This document shows, in pieces, positions 1 through 7,638 of a stretch of DNA of 64,000 bases. This DNA is from Bacillus sp. Cs-700 (GTDB lineage Bacteria > Bacillota > Bacilli > Bacillales > Guptibacillaceae). The DNA is taken from assembly GCF_011082085.1 (NCBI RefSeq), contig NZ_CP041063.1:3830001-3894000 (forward strand), read 5' to 3'. How positions within the stretch are numbered: position 1 is the first letter of the stretch; each line of letters opens with the position of its first letter. Position numbers and translations under genes: made by a program. The notes below the pieces were generated by a model. That model had not been told where the DNA came from. It was given only the letters and a program-made list of their open reading frames with translations, and made no database searches.

Positions 1-199
1 AAGGAGGAAATCCGTTAATATCCTGAATCATATAAAAATCATATTGTTTTAAGGCGAACTGTGCTTGATACAAATATTCCATGACAAGGAGCTTTCCTTC
101 AGATGTTCCGCACAAAACACCCGATGTTCCTTGTCCATTTACGAATGAAATCCCAATTGGATAGCCAATTAGATTTCGAATTTTTTGTTGCCATGGCAT
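1..199 (-). CDS. Partial small protein, possibly DUF2642-like
   Basis: A minus-strand reading frame runs off the left edge. It starts MPWQQKIRNLIGYPIGISFV and continues for 66 visible residues without a stop. The ATG at 199 lies eight bases after an AAGGAG; an ATG two codons upstream (205) is too close to that site to be preferred. The short beta-rich pattern (GYPIGISF, GVLCGTSEGKLLVMEYLYQAQFAL) resembles the small Sm-like/DUF2642 proteins found in Bacillus near spore genes, but this is only a resemblance. The C-terminus is not visible. Confidence 0.55.
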   Translation of the reverse strand, partial: MPWQQKIRNLIGYPIGISFVNGQGTSGVLCGTSEGKLLVMEYLYQAQFALKQYDFYMIQDINGFPP

Positions 200-490
200 A
201 TTCATCACTCCTTCATCCACATCGTATTGCATGCGCAAAAATAGGTGCCTGTTTCCTTGGTAGTGATGAGATAACGATTTGCTCATATTTATTAATAAAT
301 GGGGTAGCGTTTAACAAATAAAAAGGAAACTCATTTTTTAACGCGGTTCCCTTTTCGCCTGGTTAAGTCTTTTATCTTCGTGATTGAGTCTGTTCCTTTC
401 GTGAGATATCGCAAACAATGTGAAATTCATTCGACCAGGCACACCTCTACCCCATTTTGCAATAGATTAAAGCGAAGGGGGCAGATCGGT

Positions 491-1582
491 GTGAGCGATC
501 ACTATTTAGGAATTATCCTTCCCAAATCGACATATGAAGCTTTGCCTGGACTTCAGGGAGGCACGCGCAGCATGTTTATGATTTGGGAGAAAGAAGCGAG
601 AAAACATGGTCTTATTCCTTGTTATTTTCGGTTCTTTGATATCCAGCCAGGCGTAGCTACGGTGAAAGCCTATGTATACAAGAACGAAACGTTTCATTTT
701 CAAGAAGTTCCGGCCCCGAAAGTCATTTACACCCGCGTGCTCGATTACTTGCCAGCTTATCGTTCTCATCTGAAAACCTTAATGAAGCATGGACACTTGA
801 TCTACAATGTACCGAATTATGATGTGGAGAAGCATAAGGTTCACGACCTCCTCGCTAAAAACGAGAGTGTGAAAGCCCATCTGCCAGACACAGAGCTGTT
901 TTCCGTGGCAAATTTAAACAAAATGGCGGCTCGTTACAATCAGCTCATTCTTAAAAAAAGCTACGGAGAATTTGGGATGGGGGCAATGAAAATGGAACGT
1001 GTGAAGAAAGGGTGGCGCCTTTCTTATAAAACAAAAGAAGGCGAGTTAAAGCAAGTTGATTTCACAACAAAATTGCCTCCTGTACTCACCAACCGCCTAC
1101 GCAACCATACGTACTTAATTCAAGAAATGATCCAACTTGCTGATTATAGAGGACGTCCGTTTGATTTACGCGTGGCGACACAAAAGAATCAAACCGGAGA
1201 GTGGCAAATATCTGGGGTCATGTGCAAAGTGGCGAATGGGGGAGACTTTCTAACAAATGGGGCACAGGGTGGAACGACCTACACGTTCGAAGCGGTTGCC
1301 CCTCACTCGCATCCAACCATTCCTTATCCAACACTTGTGGACAGCATCCATCAATTAGCACTTCAAACCGCTCGTATTCTTGATCATCATTTTCCTCGGC
1401 TCGCTGATCTCGGCTTCGATATCGGGATTACAAAAGAAGGAAAGCCGTATTTTATTGAATGTAATTTCATTTCCGACTACGTGAGTGGATTGTTTGAAGA
1501 TGGCCAGATCCTTCATGATGAGTGGGAAGCGGTGTTTCAGACGCCGATTGCGTATGGGAGATATTTGATGGATCGGTTTTAG
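491..1582 (+). CDS. YheC/YheD family ATP-grasp protein
   Basis: A 363-residue protein of the YheC/YheD endospore coat-associated family, which has an ATP-grasp fold. Visible features are the ATP-grasp lysine region (LILKKSYGEFGMGAMKM), the QEMIQLADYRGRPFDLRV block and the metal-binding C-terminal block DIGITKEGKPYFIECNF. An in-frame ATG lies upstream at 380, but the GTG at 491 follows AAGGGGG by nine bases and gives the usual family N-terminus (SDHYLGIILPKSTYEAL), so it is the better start. Family members sit in the spore coat or envelope; the substrate is not known. A second paralogue lies at 5558 beyond a Mur ligase-like gene, hinting at a shared peptide- or wall-related job. Confidence 0.85.
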   Translation: MSDHYLGIILPKSTYEALPGLQGGTRSMFMIWEKEARKHGLIPCYFRFFDIQPGVATVKAYVYKNETFHFQEVPAPKVIYTRVLDYLPAYRSHLKTLMKHGHLIYNVPNYDVEKHKVHDLLAKNESVKAHLPDTELFSVANLNKMAARYNQLILKKSYGEFGMGAMKMERVKKGWRLSYKTKEGELKQVDFTTKLPPVLTNRLRNHTYLIQEMIQLADYRGRPFDLRVATQKNQTGEWQISGVMCKVANGGDFLTNGAQGGTTYTFEAVAPHSHPTIPYPTLVDSIHQLALQTARILDHHFPRLADLGFDIGITKEGKPYFIECNFISDYVSGLFEDGQILHDEWEAVFQTPIAYGRYLMDRF

Positions 1583-1613
1583 AAAGAAAAAATTAAAATG
1601 ACACATCAAAGGG

Positions 1614-1648
1614 AGCACCAAATCACTATGATGATGGTGCTTTATTCT
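1614..1648 (+). terminator. Rho-independent terminator after yheC/D gene
   Basis: AGCACCA and TGGTGCT form a seven-base-pair stem around a 14-base loop that can itself pair ATCA with TGAT. TTATTCTT follows. It lies 31 bases after the stop codon at 1582. Confidence 0.6.
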
Positions 1649-1880
1649 TATTTAACAGAATTCTAAATATGGATATGAACGAACTTTTTGTTCTTTCAAG
1701 AAGATGGGTTAAAAGAGGGACCGTTTAAGTGACAGTAGTGGTTCGTGATTGGGAAAGTATGGTAAAATGTAGTTGGTGTTTAATTAGTTTAAGGTCAGGT
1801 TTCTTGAAGACTTGAACTCGAGATAATAGCTGAAATGGAAACATTTTTCTTTTGATCGATAATTGGAAAGGAGTAGTAGC

Positions 1881-2090
1881 ATGGAAGTATTTTTGATTAG
1901 TTTCTTTTCGGCAGTGATCATATACATAACTGTTCATTCGATCATTAAGGCTTTAAATATAGCCTTAAATAGAAATGAGATATCAAAACGAAAGTATAGG
2001 CTTATTATGGCTATATCAATTTTTATAGGTACTTTCGTAGCAGTAATTTTACCTTTTGGATATCAAAGACTTTTTGATGCTATTCTGTAA
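1881..2090 (+). CDS. Small two-helix membrane protein
   Basis: A 69-residue protein starting MEVFLISFFSAVIIYITV. It has two hydrophobic helices, about residues 3-22 and 42-60, joined by a basic loop (NRNEISKRKYR). The ATG at 1881 has AAAGGAG eight bases upstream and is preferred over the in-frame codon at 1863. I do not recognise a family. It is the first of three consecutive small membrane-protein genes (1881, 2268, 2502) with separate ribosome binding sites. Confidence 0.6.
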   Translation: MEVFLISFFSAVIIYITVHSIIKALNIALNRNEISKRKYRLIMAISIFIGTFVAVILPFGYQRLFDAIL

Positions 2091-2100
2091 AGTCTTCTTT

Positions 2101-2137
2101 AGCTTATCTTTAATAAAAGGTGAGCTTCTATTTTTTT
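2101..2137 (+). terminator. Rho-independent terminator
   Basis: AGCTTATCTTT pairs with AAAGGTGAGCT over 11 positions, two of them G-U. The stem is followed by TTCTATTTTTTT. It lies directly after the small membrane protein gene ending at 2090. Confidence 0.65.
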
Positions 2138-2267
2138 GAAGAAAAGATTGAGTTATGGATACCGATTTGAAATAATTGGTATTAAGGGCTCACTCTAGTA
2201 AATGAAACATTAATAATTCTAAACCGTATATACCGTAAGTATTCGAAAAATGATGGAGGTGTCAAAT

Positions 2268-2450
2268 GTGTCCAATGAAGTGATTTATATATTAGTGTTA
2301 GTATCTATGGCTATTTGGGTTAAAGTGTCTAGAGAAGCTGTAAAGCCTTCAAAAGACATAAACTGGCGGAAAATGATTACATTACTATCTGTTGGTTCAT
2401 TATCTACAATCGTTATAACCCTTACGCTTTTTCAAGATATGTCTTTATAG
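2268..2450 (+). CDS. Small membrane protein, unknown
   Basis: A 60-residue protein with two hydrophobic stretches (EVIYILVLVSMAIWV and MITLLSVGSLSTIVITLTLF) separated by a charged linker. GGAGGTG at 2255-2261 lies six bases before the GTG at 2268. The in-frame ATGs at 2250 and 2253 precede or overlap this site, so GTG is taken as the start. No family recognised. Confidence 0.5.
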   Translation: MSNEVIYILVLVSMAIWVKVSREAVKPSKDINWRKMITLLSVGSLSTIVITLTLFQDMSL

Positions 2451-2501
2451 TTCTGTTATCTCGGAGCAATTCAAGAATAATCTTTGCCTGGAGGAACTAA
2501 T

Positions 2502-2738
2502 TTGATTTTTTTAAAATCTATGACTAATAGACAGCTAATAAATTGGAAAAAGGGTGCAATCATTGGTTTTTATACCTATTTGATTTTATTATTTATAAAT
2601 TACACTTACAATCTAATTTTTAGCGAGGATTTCTTTTCATCGGCTATAATCTTTTGGTCGGGTTTAATGGTTGCCTTAGGTTATGAGGTTGTCTTAAATC
2701 TTAATGACAAAAGAAAAATAAGGAAGAAGTTAGATTGA
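2502..2738 (+). CDS. Small membrane protein, unknown
   Basis: A 78-residue protein with two predicted helices (AIIGFYTYLILLFINYTYNLIF and SSAIIFWSGLMVALGYEVVL) and a strongly basic tail (KRKIRKKLD). GGAGG at 2490-2494 is seven bases before TTG 2502, so the start is TTG; ATG 2520 is the alternative. The two-helix layout with a positive tail suggests the N- and C-termini face the cytoplasm. No family recognised. Confidence 0.5.
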   Translation: MIFLKSMTNRQLINWKKGAIIGFYTYLILLFINYTYNLIFSEDFFSSAIIFWSGLMVALGYEVVLNLNDKRKIRKKLD

Positions 2739-2793
2739 GCAAGAATGACGTAAAGAATAAAAGCAATTTGATATAGAGTCTTCCATTATCTCG

Positions 2794-2827
2794 GAGCTCA
2801 TCTGTAACACGGTAAGCTTTTTTTTAT
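2794..2827 (+). terminator. Probable weak terminator
   Basis: GAGCT, an imperfect stem and AAGCTT are followed by eight T residues. The stem carries mismatches. A similar CTCGGAGC sequence occurs at about 2460, and a looser CTCGGAGTG at about 28384. Confidence 0.4.
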
Positions 2828-3035
2828 GTAATTATACAAAACAACAAAGTTGCCTTTTTTTTATCCAGTCAGAGAAATTAACCTATGCTTTTACAAATGA
2901 GAATTCATTGTTCGTGGGAGTGATTTCAGCGAGATACTTACAAACTAGTTCTTTGAGAAGGTGACATATACTTCAACACCTTGTGGTATATCGGAAAGTC
3001 GATACCTTCTTTGTCATAGAAAGGTTGTTGAGCTC

Positions 3036-3584
3036 ATGTCCATCGTCTATTCTTTTCCTGTAACGATAGCGTTATTAACTGTTTATACACTAATATTTGT
3101 CCTAGATAATTGGGTATGGAAAGAGAAGCTTTCACAAATGGGAGTGGGGATAAGTTTTGACAAGATGACCAAGAAAGAGTGGTATCGGCTCTTTACAGGT
3201 CCTTTTTTTCATTTAAATATCTTTCACCTTTTGGGAAACGCTCTTGGCATTTATTTTGTAGGCGTAGTGTTGGAAAATAAAATTGGTAGTGGTTTGTTTC
3301 TACTTATTTATATGGTAGGTAATCTGTTCGTGTCATTGTTGTTTTCGATCTATTCTTCCTTTACCAGTGGGAAAGGGGCTTCACCTGGTATCTTTGCGCT
3401 AATCGGATCCATTTTTTATTTATACATACAAACACCTGATTTATTTCATGTCCAGTTTGGAACGTGGCGTACAAATTATATATTCTTTTATTCGATTCTA
3501 GGAAATTTTATCGGTGTACAAGGAGCGCTTTCTCATGTACTTGGTTTTTTATTTGGTATGGCAATGAGTATGTTTCTACTATAA
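3036..3584 (+). CDS. Rhomboid-family intramembrane serine protease
   Basis: A 182-residue multi-helix membrane protein. It has the rhomboid landmarks in order: FFHLNIFHLLGNALG (the His/Asn helix), GASPGIFALIGS with the candidate nucleophile Ser116, and SHVLGFLFGM with the candidate base His167. The canonical GxSG is GASPG here, with proline after the serine, so activity is likely but not certain. It is shorter than Bacillus GluP-type rhomboids and carries no extra soluble domain. ATG 3036 follows AAAGG by 11 bases and opens directly into the first helix; an in-frame GTG at 2961 would add a soluble leader and is less likely. Confidence 0.7.
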   Translation: MSIVYSFPVTIALLTVYTLIFVLDNWVWKEKLSQMGVGISFDKMTKKEWYRLFTGPFFHLNIFHLLGNALGIYFVGVVLENKIGSGLFLLIYMVGNLFVSLLFSIYSSFTSGKGASPGIFALIGSIFYLYIQTPDLFHVQFGTWRTNYIFFYSILGNFIGVQGALSHVLGFLFGMAMSMFLL

Positions 3585-3674
3585 TCGCAAGTTCTCTCTT
3601 TTCTAGTTAGATCAAAACGCAACTTACCTCAACCTATAAACGTAAAAATACATAAGCTCTAAAGGAGGCATTGG

Positions 3675-3860
3675 ATGGTATTCAAAAACGTTTTTCATAA
3701 AGAGCTAACGTGTTCAAACTGTCATCGCGTATTAAAATCAGGTGATGACATCTATGTCCATCTTACACTTCCAAATGAAAAGAAAATGCCAGTTGGTGTT
3801 TTAGATCAAGTTTTAAGGAAACACTCAGAAGTCGTTTACTGCAAAACATGTTATAAATAA
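3675..3860 (+). CDS. Small CxxC...CxxC zinc-ribbon-like protein
   Basis: A 61-residue protein with CSNC near residue 13 and CKTC at the C-terminus (residues 56-59), which probably make one structural zinc site. The body (SGDDIYVHLTLPNEKKMP) matches a family of short Bacillus proteins sometimes mislabelled as Fe3+-hydroxamate ABC transporter components; nothing here supports a transport role. A strong AAAGGAGG lies before the ATG. Confidence 0.65.
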   Translation: MVFKNVFHKELTCSNCHRVLKSGDDIYVHLTLPNEKKMPVGVLDQVLRKHSEVVYCKTCYK

Positions 3861-3927
3861 TAGCCTTCTTTTGTTATCTTTACTCGGTAGTTAATACCGA
3901 ATGTGGTTTTTTTCTATTTAAAGATAT

Positions 3928-3964
3928 GAACGACCAGTGACAACGGTCTCTGGTCGTTCTTTAT
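3928..3964 (+). terminator. Strong hairpin between convergent genes
   Basis: GAACGACCAG (3928-3937) and CTGGTCGTTC (3950-3959) form a perfect ten-base-pair stem followed by TTTAT. It separates the plus-strand zinc-ribbon gene from the minus-strand Mur ligase gene and could serve both. Confidence 0.65.
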
Positions 3965-4000
3965 AGTGTTGGCTATTGTGATTTTGAACGGTAGTCGAAC

Positions 4001-5395
4001 TCAGTCTTTCGTTGATCTCGCAACGAGCGCCTGCAGGGTATTACTAAACGATCGGCGCATCGATGTTTTTAAAAGAATCGATGTTTGAGGAGAGGCTAGC
4101 TGACCGAGAAGAGAAAGTAATGCTGCTTGAGTGGTTACGTTATGAATCGCTTTTGGGTTCATCCCCCGCTTAGCGGCTTCAAGGCAAATTGGATAAGCAT
4201 TTTTTCCAACAGCGATGAGCACATCCACGTTCTTCTCTGCGGCAAGAGCGCCAACTTTGCGATGCTCCTGCTCCGCGTAATCCCCAAGTTCTTCAATTTC
4301 TCCTAAGACGGCAACCGTTTTTCTTCCTTCTGCTGTTTCAACGAGAACTTCTAACGCCGCTTCGATAGAAGTGGGATTTGTATTCCACGTGTCATCGATG
4401 AGCAGGCTCCCTTTTTTTCCTTCATAGAACTGCAAGTGACTTTTAATGTGACGAAACGTGTGGAGGCGACGAACTGCATCCTGGATCTTTACGCCGACAA
4501 GGGTGGAAGCACCAATCGCAGCGAGGGCATTGGACACGTTGTGCGTACCGTAGCCAGGTACAAAACAAGCGAACTCCCCTTCATGGCAGGAAAGGGTGAA
4601 ATCCATGCCGTTTTTCTTAAGATTAAATTGAATCGAATGGGCTCGGAAGTGTGCTTTCGGATCCTGACCATAATATAAAACCTTACCTGGAAACTCACTT
4701 AAATCAAGGCTGCGAATCGTTTCATCATCGCGATTTAAAAGGATCGTGCCATTCTTTCCAACGGCTTTTAACATCTTTGCTTTTTCTGCGATATACGCAT
4801 CCTGACTTCGAAACCCCTCAATATGATCGGTACCTATCGCTGTAATAATGCCGATTTGTGGTCGGAAATAATGAGCAGAATATAGCAGTTGATTAGGTCC
4901 AGATACGCCCATTTCAAAAACGGCATAATCCGTTTTTTCATCGATTTCAAGCAAATAATCTAGGTTTCTTGCAAGCCCGTTATGACTTAATTTTGTTCGA
5001 ACGACGTGATCTTTTTCTGAGAGAATCCATGAGATCATTTCTTTCGTCGTCGTTTTTCCACACGTTCCGGTCACTCCGATTACGGGAAGACGAAACAAGC
5101 TTCGGTAGAAGGAAACAAATCGGTAATACGCTTTCCTCGCATTCTCTACATAGATAACCGTCACATCATCTCGTACATTCTTCAAGGCTTTTGGATTAGA
5201 GGTGATGACGGTTAGATTGCGGACTGCCGGTAATGGAAGGGATTCCTTTCGTTTTAATATAAAAACAAGCGAAGAATCTGTGATTAAATGCTCCCCATAT
5301 TTCGCCGCGTTTTGAATGGTTTTGGTTATGCTCCCCGAAAGAATCTTACCTTCTAAAACAGGGATCAATTGACGTAATGGAAGGTTTTTCATCAT
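4001..5395 (-). CDS. MurF-like Mur ligase family protein
   Basis: A 464-residue protein of the Mur ligase superfamily, which joins an amino acid or peptide to a carboxylate with ATP. It has the P-loop GVTGTCGKTTT at about residue 105, the central-domain motifs FEMGVSG and GTDHIEGF, and the C-terminal block LLIDDTWNTNPTSIEAAL followed by AVLGEIEELG, as in MurF (UDP-MurNAc-tripeptide:D-Ala-D-Ala ligase). The P-loop has Cys where MurF usually has Ser or Asn. It sits between two YheC/YheD genes and is transcribed away from the second one. Essential murF normally lies with ddl, so this is probably a paralogue with a special, perhaps spore-related, substrate. Confidence 0.75.
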   Translation of the reverse strand: MMKNLPLRQLIPVLEGKILSGSITKTIQNAAKYGEHLITDSSLVFILKRKESLPLPAVRNLTVITSNPKALKNVRDDVTVIYVENARKAYYRFVSFYRSLFRLPVIGVTGTCGKTTTKEMISWILSEKDHVVRTKLSHNGLARNLDYLLEIDEKTDYAVFEMGVSGPNQLLYSAHYFRPQIGIITAIGTDHIEGFRSQDAYIAEKAKMLKAVGKNGTILLNRDDETIRSLDLSEFPGKVLYYGQDPKAHFRAHSIQFNLKKNGMDFTLSCHEGEFACFVPGYGTHNVSNALAAIGASTLVGVKIQDAVRRLHTFRHIKSHLQFYEGKKGSLLIDDTWNTNPTSIEAALEVLVETAEGRKTVAVLGEIEELGDYAEQEHRKVGALAAEKNVDVLIAVGKNAYPICLEAAKRGMNPKAIHNVTTQAALLSLLGQLASPQTSILLKTSMRRSFSNTLQALVARSTKD

Positions 5396-5557
5396 AAACC
5401 TACTTTCCGTATTAGACTTCTATGCATCTTATTCGAATTCATAGAAATCTGTACGGGCTAATCCATCAACTTAATTGGAAACACATCCCTCTTTTCTTCC
5501 AAAAGCATATACTACCTTAGAGCTTGCCAGCTGTGAAAATAGAGCGGGGGTAGTAGG

Positions 5558-6895
5558 ATGTATGTGATCAAACCATACGAGAAAAACGGCCAGATGATGA
5601 TCGCCTCGAAATCATCCATTCCTGGCCTTGGTGAAAACTCTAATAAGCAAGTACGACTACAATTCGGAATCAGATCAGTAGAAGTGACGATCGACTACTC
5701 TGATTCTATTAAGAAAGAGGATGTATATCTCTCAACAAATGTGATCCAACAGCTTGGCCTACCAGTAACGTGCGTCTATGATTTGGTTGTGCTAGGGGAC
5801 AAGGTGATCATTGGTCCTTTTATTGGGATCCTCTGTGAATTAACGAATCGAAAACTAGCTGAAATGCTTCCAACATACAAAAGCTTTGTGAAAGGATACC
5901 ACTATATTGGAGGCGCCATCGCTGTGTTTTCCATAGAAGGAATTCATAGAGAAAACCAAACGATTTCTGGTTATCTTTTTCACCCAGAGAAAAATACCTG
6001 GCAAGCGTGCAGTCTCCCGTTTCCGGGCGTTGTTATGTCAATTGCAGAACCAAGCTTAACCTCCTCATGGAAGGACTTTCATAACTGTATGATGGATTTT
6101 AACGCATTACTAGGAAATAGGGTATTCAATTATCCTCACTTCTCAAAATGGGAAATGTATCAAATGCTGCTACCAGAATTGAAGGCATATTTACCTGAAA
6201 CGGCTCTTTATCAAGACGTGGGGGACATTTACAACATGCTGAATAAGCATGGGAACGTCTACATTAAACCGTTAAATGGGCGACTAGGAAAGCGGATTAT
6301 GAACGTTGTTAAAAGAGACAATTCTCTTAAAATTAAATACGATGAAAAGGGAACAAAGCGTGAAGATATTTTTACAAACGTGATGGAAAGTAATCTTTTT
6401 TTTCACAAGCATCTCATTCCAAAGGCCTATATCATCCAGCAAACCATTCCGCTAAGAACGCATGAACGCCGAGTGATTGATTTTCGCGTTATGGCCGCAA
6501 AGAATGGGAAAGGAAAGTGGAGAATCATAGGGATTTATTCACGCTACGGGGCGAGAGGGCAAATTGTTAGCAACATAACAGCGGGTGGTCATACTGAATT
6601 GGCGAGAAACACGTTAAAAAACGTATGGAAGCTATCAGAAAAAGAGATTCAGAGAGTCGAAGAAGAAATGGAGCGCATCGTGTTACATTCGATTAACACA
6701 TTAGAAAAACAAGGTTACCACTTAGGGAACATTGGTGTTGATATTGGGCTAGACGATCACGGTCAGATGTCAATTATTGAAATTAATCATCAAAATCCAG
6801 ATCCGTACATTGCGCTAATGGCTAAAGATCGCCTGGCATTTTACAATTGCCGGTTTCAATTGATGAGATATGGAAGGTACTTGGGTGGGTTTTAG
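5558..6895 (+). CDS. YheC/YheD family ATP-grasp protein (long form)
   Basis: A 445-residue YheC/YheD protein. The first 170 or so residues form a beta-rich N-terminal domain (VRLQFGIRSVEVTIDYSD, DLVVLGDKVIIGPFIGIL). The ATP-grasp part carries VYIKPLNGRLGKRIMNV, the QQTIPLRTHERRVIDFRVM block and the metal-binding block DIGLDDHGQMSIIEINHQ. It is longer than the 363-residue paralogue at 491, which lacks the N-terminal domain. GGGGGTAG lies before the ATG. It is divergent from the MurF-like gene, with a 162-base intergenic region that must hold both promoters. Confidence 0.82.
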   Translation: MYVIKPYEKNGQMMIASKSSIPGLGENSNKQVRLQFGIRSVEVTIDYSDSIKKEDVYLSTNVIQQLGLPVTCVYDLVVLGDKVIIGPFIGILCELTNRKLAEMLPTYKSFVKGYHYIGGAIAVFSIEGIHRENQTISGYLFHPEKNTWQACSLPFPGVVMSIAEPSLTSSWKDFHNCMMDFNALLGNRVFNYPHFSKWEMYQMLLPELKAYLPETALYQDVGDIYNMLNKHGNVYIKPLNGRLGKRIMNVVKRDNSLKIKYDEKGTKREDIFTNVMESNLFFHKHLIPKAYIIQQTIPLRTHERRVIDFRVMAAKNGKGKWRIIGIYSRYGARGQIVSNITAGGHTELARNTLKNVWKLSEKEIQRVEEEMERIVLHSINTLEKQGYHLGNIGVDIGLDDHGQMSIIEINHQNPDPYIALMAKDRLAFYNCRFQLMRYGRYLGGF

Positions 6896-6930
6896 GTGGA
6901 GAGGTTATTGGTGAAGGAGAGAATGAATGG

Positions 6931-6981
6931 AGCTATCCTTTTCGCATACGGGCTGTAGGAGCAGGTAAGAAAAGGATAGCT
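6931..6981. repeat. 13-bp perfect inverted repeat between convergent genes
   Basis: AGCTATCCTTTTC (6931-6943) is exactly complementary to GAAAAGGATAGCT (6969-6981) across a 25-base spacer. It lies between the convergent genes ending at 6895 and 7019. No T-run follows on either strand, so it is not a standard terminator, although it could still block read-through. Confidence 0.6.
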
Positions 6982-7018
6982 AGCTTATTAGTATGGTTAT
7001 TTTCATAAATACCCTCAT

Positions 7019-7258
7019 TCATTGGTGGATTTCTGCAAATTCGATGAATGGATCGACGCGAAAAAATAGCTGTTCCAACTCTTTAAACGAACACATCACT
7101 TGGTCAGATGATTCATCAAAAAAGACAATCGCATAATCATCATCACCTTCCGCCCAAACACGTTGACCATAAGGGAGCGAATGATCATTCTCAAGCGTAA
7201 CGTCTTTAATATCAAATGTGGCATGAATCCATTCTTGAACACGTTCACGAGCTTCCAT
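7019..7258 (-). CDS. Small acidic conserved hypothetical protein
   Basis: A 79-residue acidic protein (MEARERVQEWIHATFDIKDV) ending with an amphipathic helix (KELEQLFFRVDPFIEFAEI). GAGGAGG lies a few bases before the ATG, so translation looks real and strong. There is no signal peptide or membrane segment, and I do not recognise a family. Confidence 0.6.
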   Translation of the reverse strand: MEARERVQEWIHATFDIKDVTLENDHSLPYGQRVWAEGDDDYAIVFFDESSDQVMCSFKELEQLFFRVDPFIEFAEIHQ

Positions 7259-7391
7259 GATTTAACCTCCTCTAAAAAGTATTTCTCCTATTGTTACCCG
7301 ATTTATATGGGGGTTAAGCAAATATTTTTTTAAAAACTGAAGCATGGTAAGAAAGGGGTGGGGAATGACCGTTAAAGGTGGAAGTGAGGAC

Positions 7392-7428
7392 AAAAAAGAG
7401 AGCTCTCGTCATGAGCTTTCTTTTTTGC
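7392..7428 (+). terminator. Orphan intrinsic terminator upstream of aspA
   Basis: AAAAAAGAGAGCTC (7392-7405) pairs with GAGCTTTCTTTTTT (7413-7426) around a seven-base loop, with one G-U pair. The T-run is on the plus strand. The nearest upstream gene is on the minus strand, so no plus-strand gene obviously ends here. It may end a small RNA, or a 30-codon frame that starts near 7365 after AAAGGGGTG and reads through the hairpin. Confidence 0.6.
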
Positions 7429-7450
7429 GTGCGAAGTGCGTTAATTTGCA

Positions 7451-7520
7451 AGTATAATTCTTGTTAGCTAATAAAAAGCAAATTTAGCCAATATATCAGG
7501 ATTTTGGACAATAAAGAGGG
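7451..7520 (+). repeat. Dispersed intergenic repeat, copy A
   Basis: This copy has a TATAATTCTTG leader, then GTTAGCTAATAAA, TTTAGCCAATATA and TTTGGACAATAAA spaced about 20 bases apart. It matches copies near 9171, 15271, 19050 and 35575. It begins about 25 bases after the orphan terminator at 7392-7428. Confidence 0.7.
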
Positions 7521-7638
7521 GGTTCACCTCATCGATCGTTTATACTATTATTTATCATGGACGAATCATTGAAACTTAGAAGATTGATCATGACAGTTCG
7601 ATAGATTAGAGGACGAAGAATAAGAAGGAGAAATGATC

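Noticed and set aside
323-358. AAAAGG...CCTTTT hairpin between the first two genes
   Set aside because: The stem has several bulges and no run of T follows, so it is too weak to call a terminator.
380-490. Extended N-terminus of the first YheC/YheD protein from ATG 380
   Set aside because: The added 37 residues do not look like the family N-terminus, and GTG 491 has a well-placed AAGGGGG.
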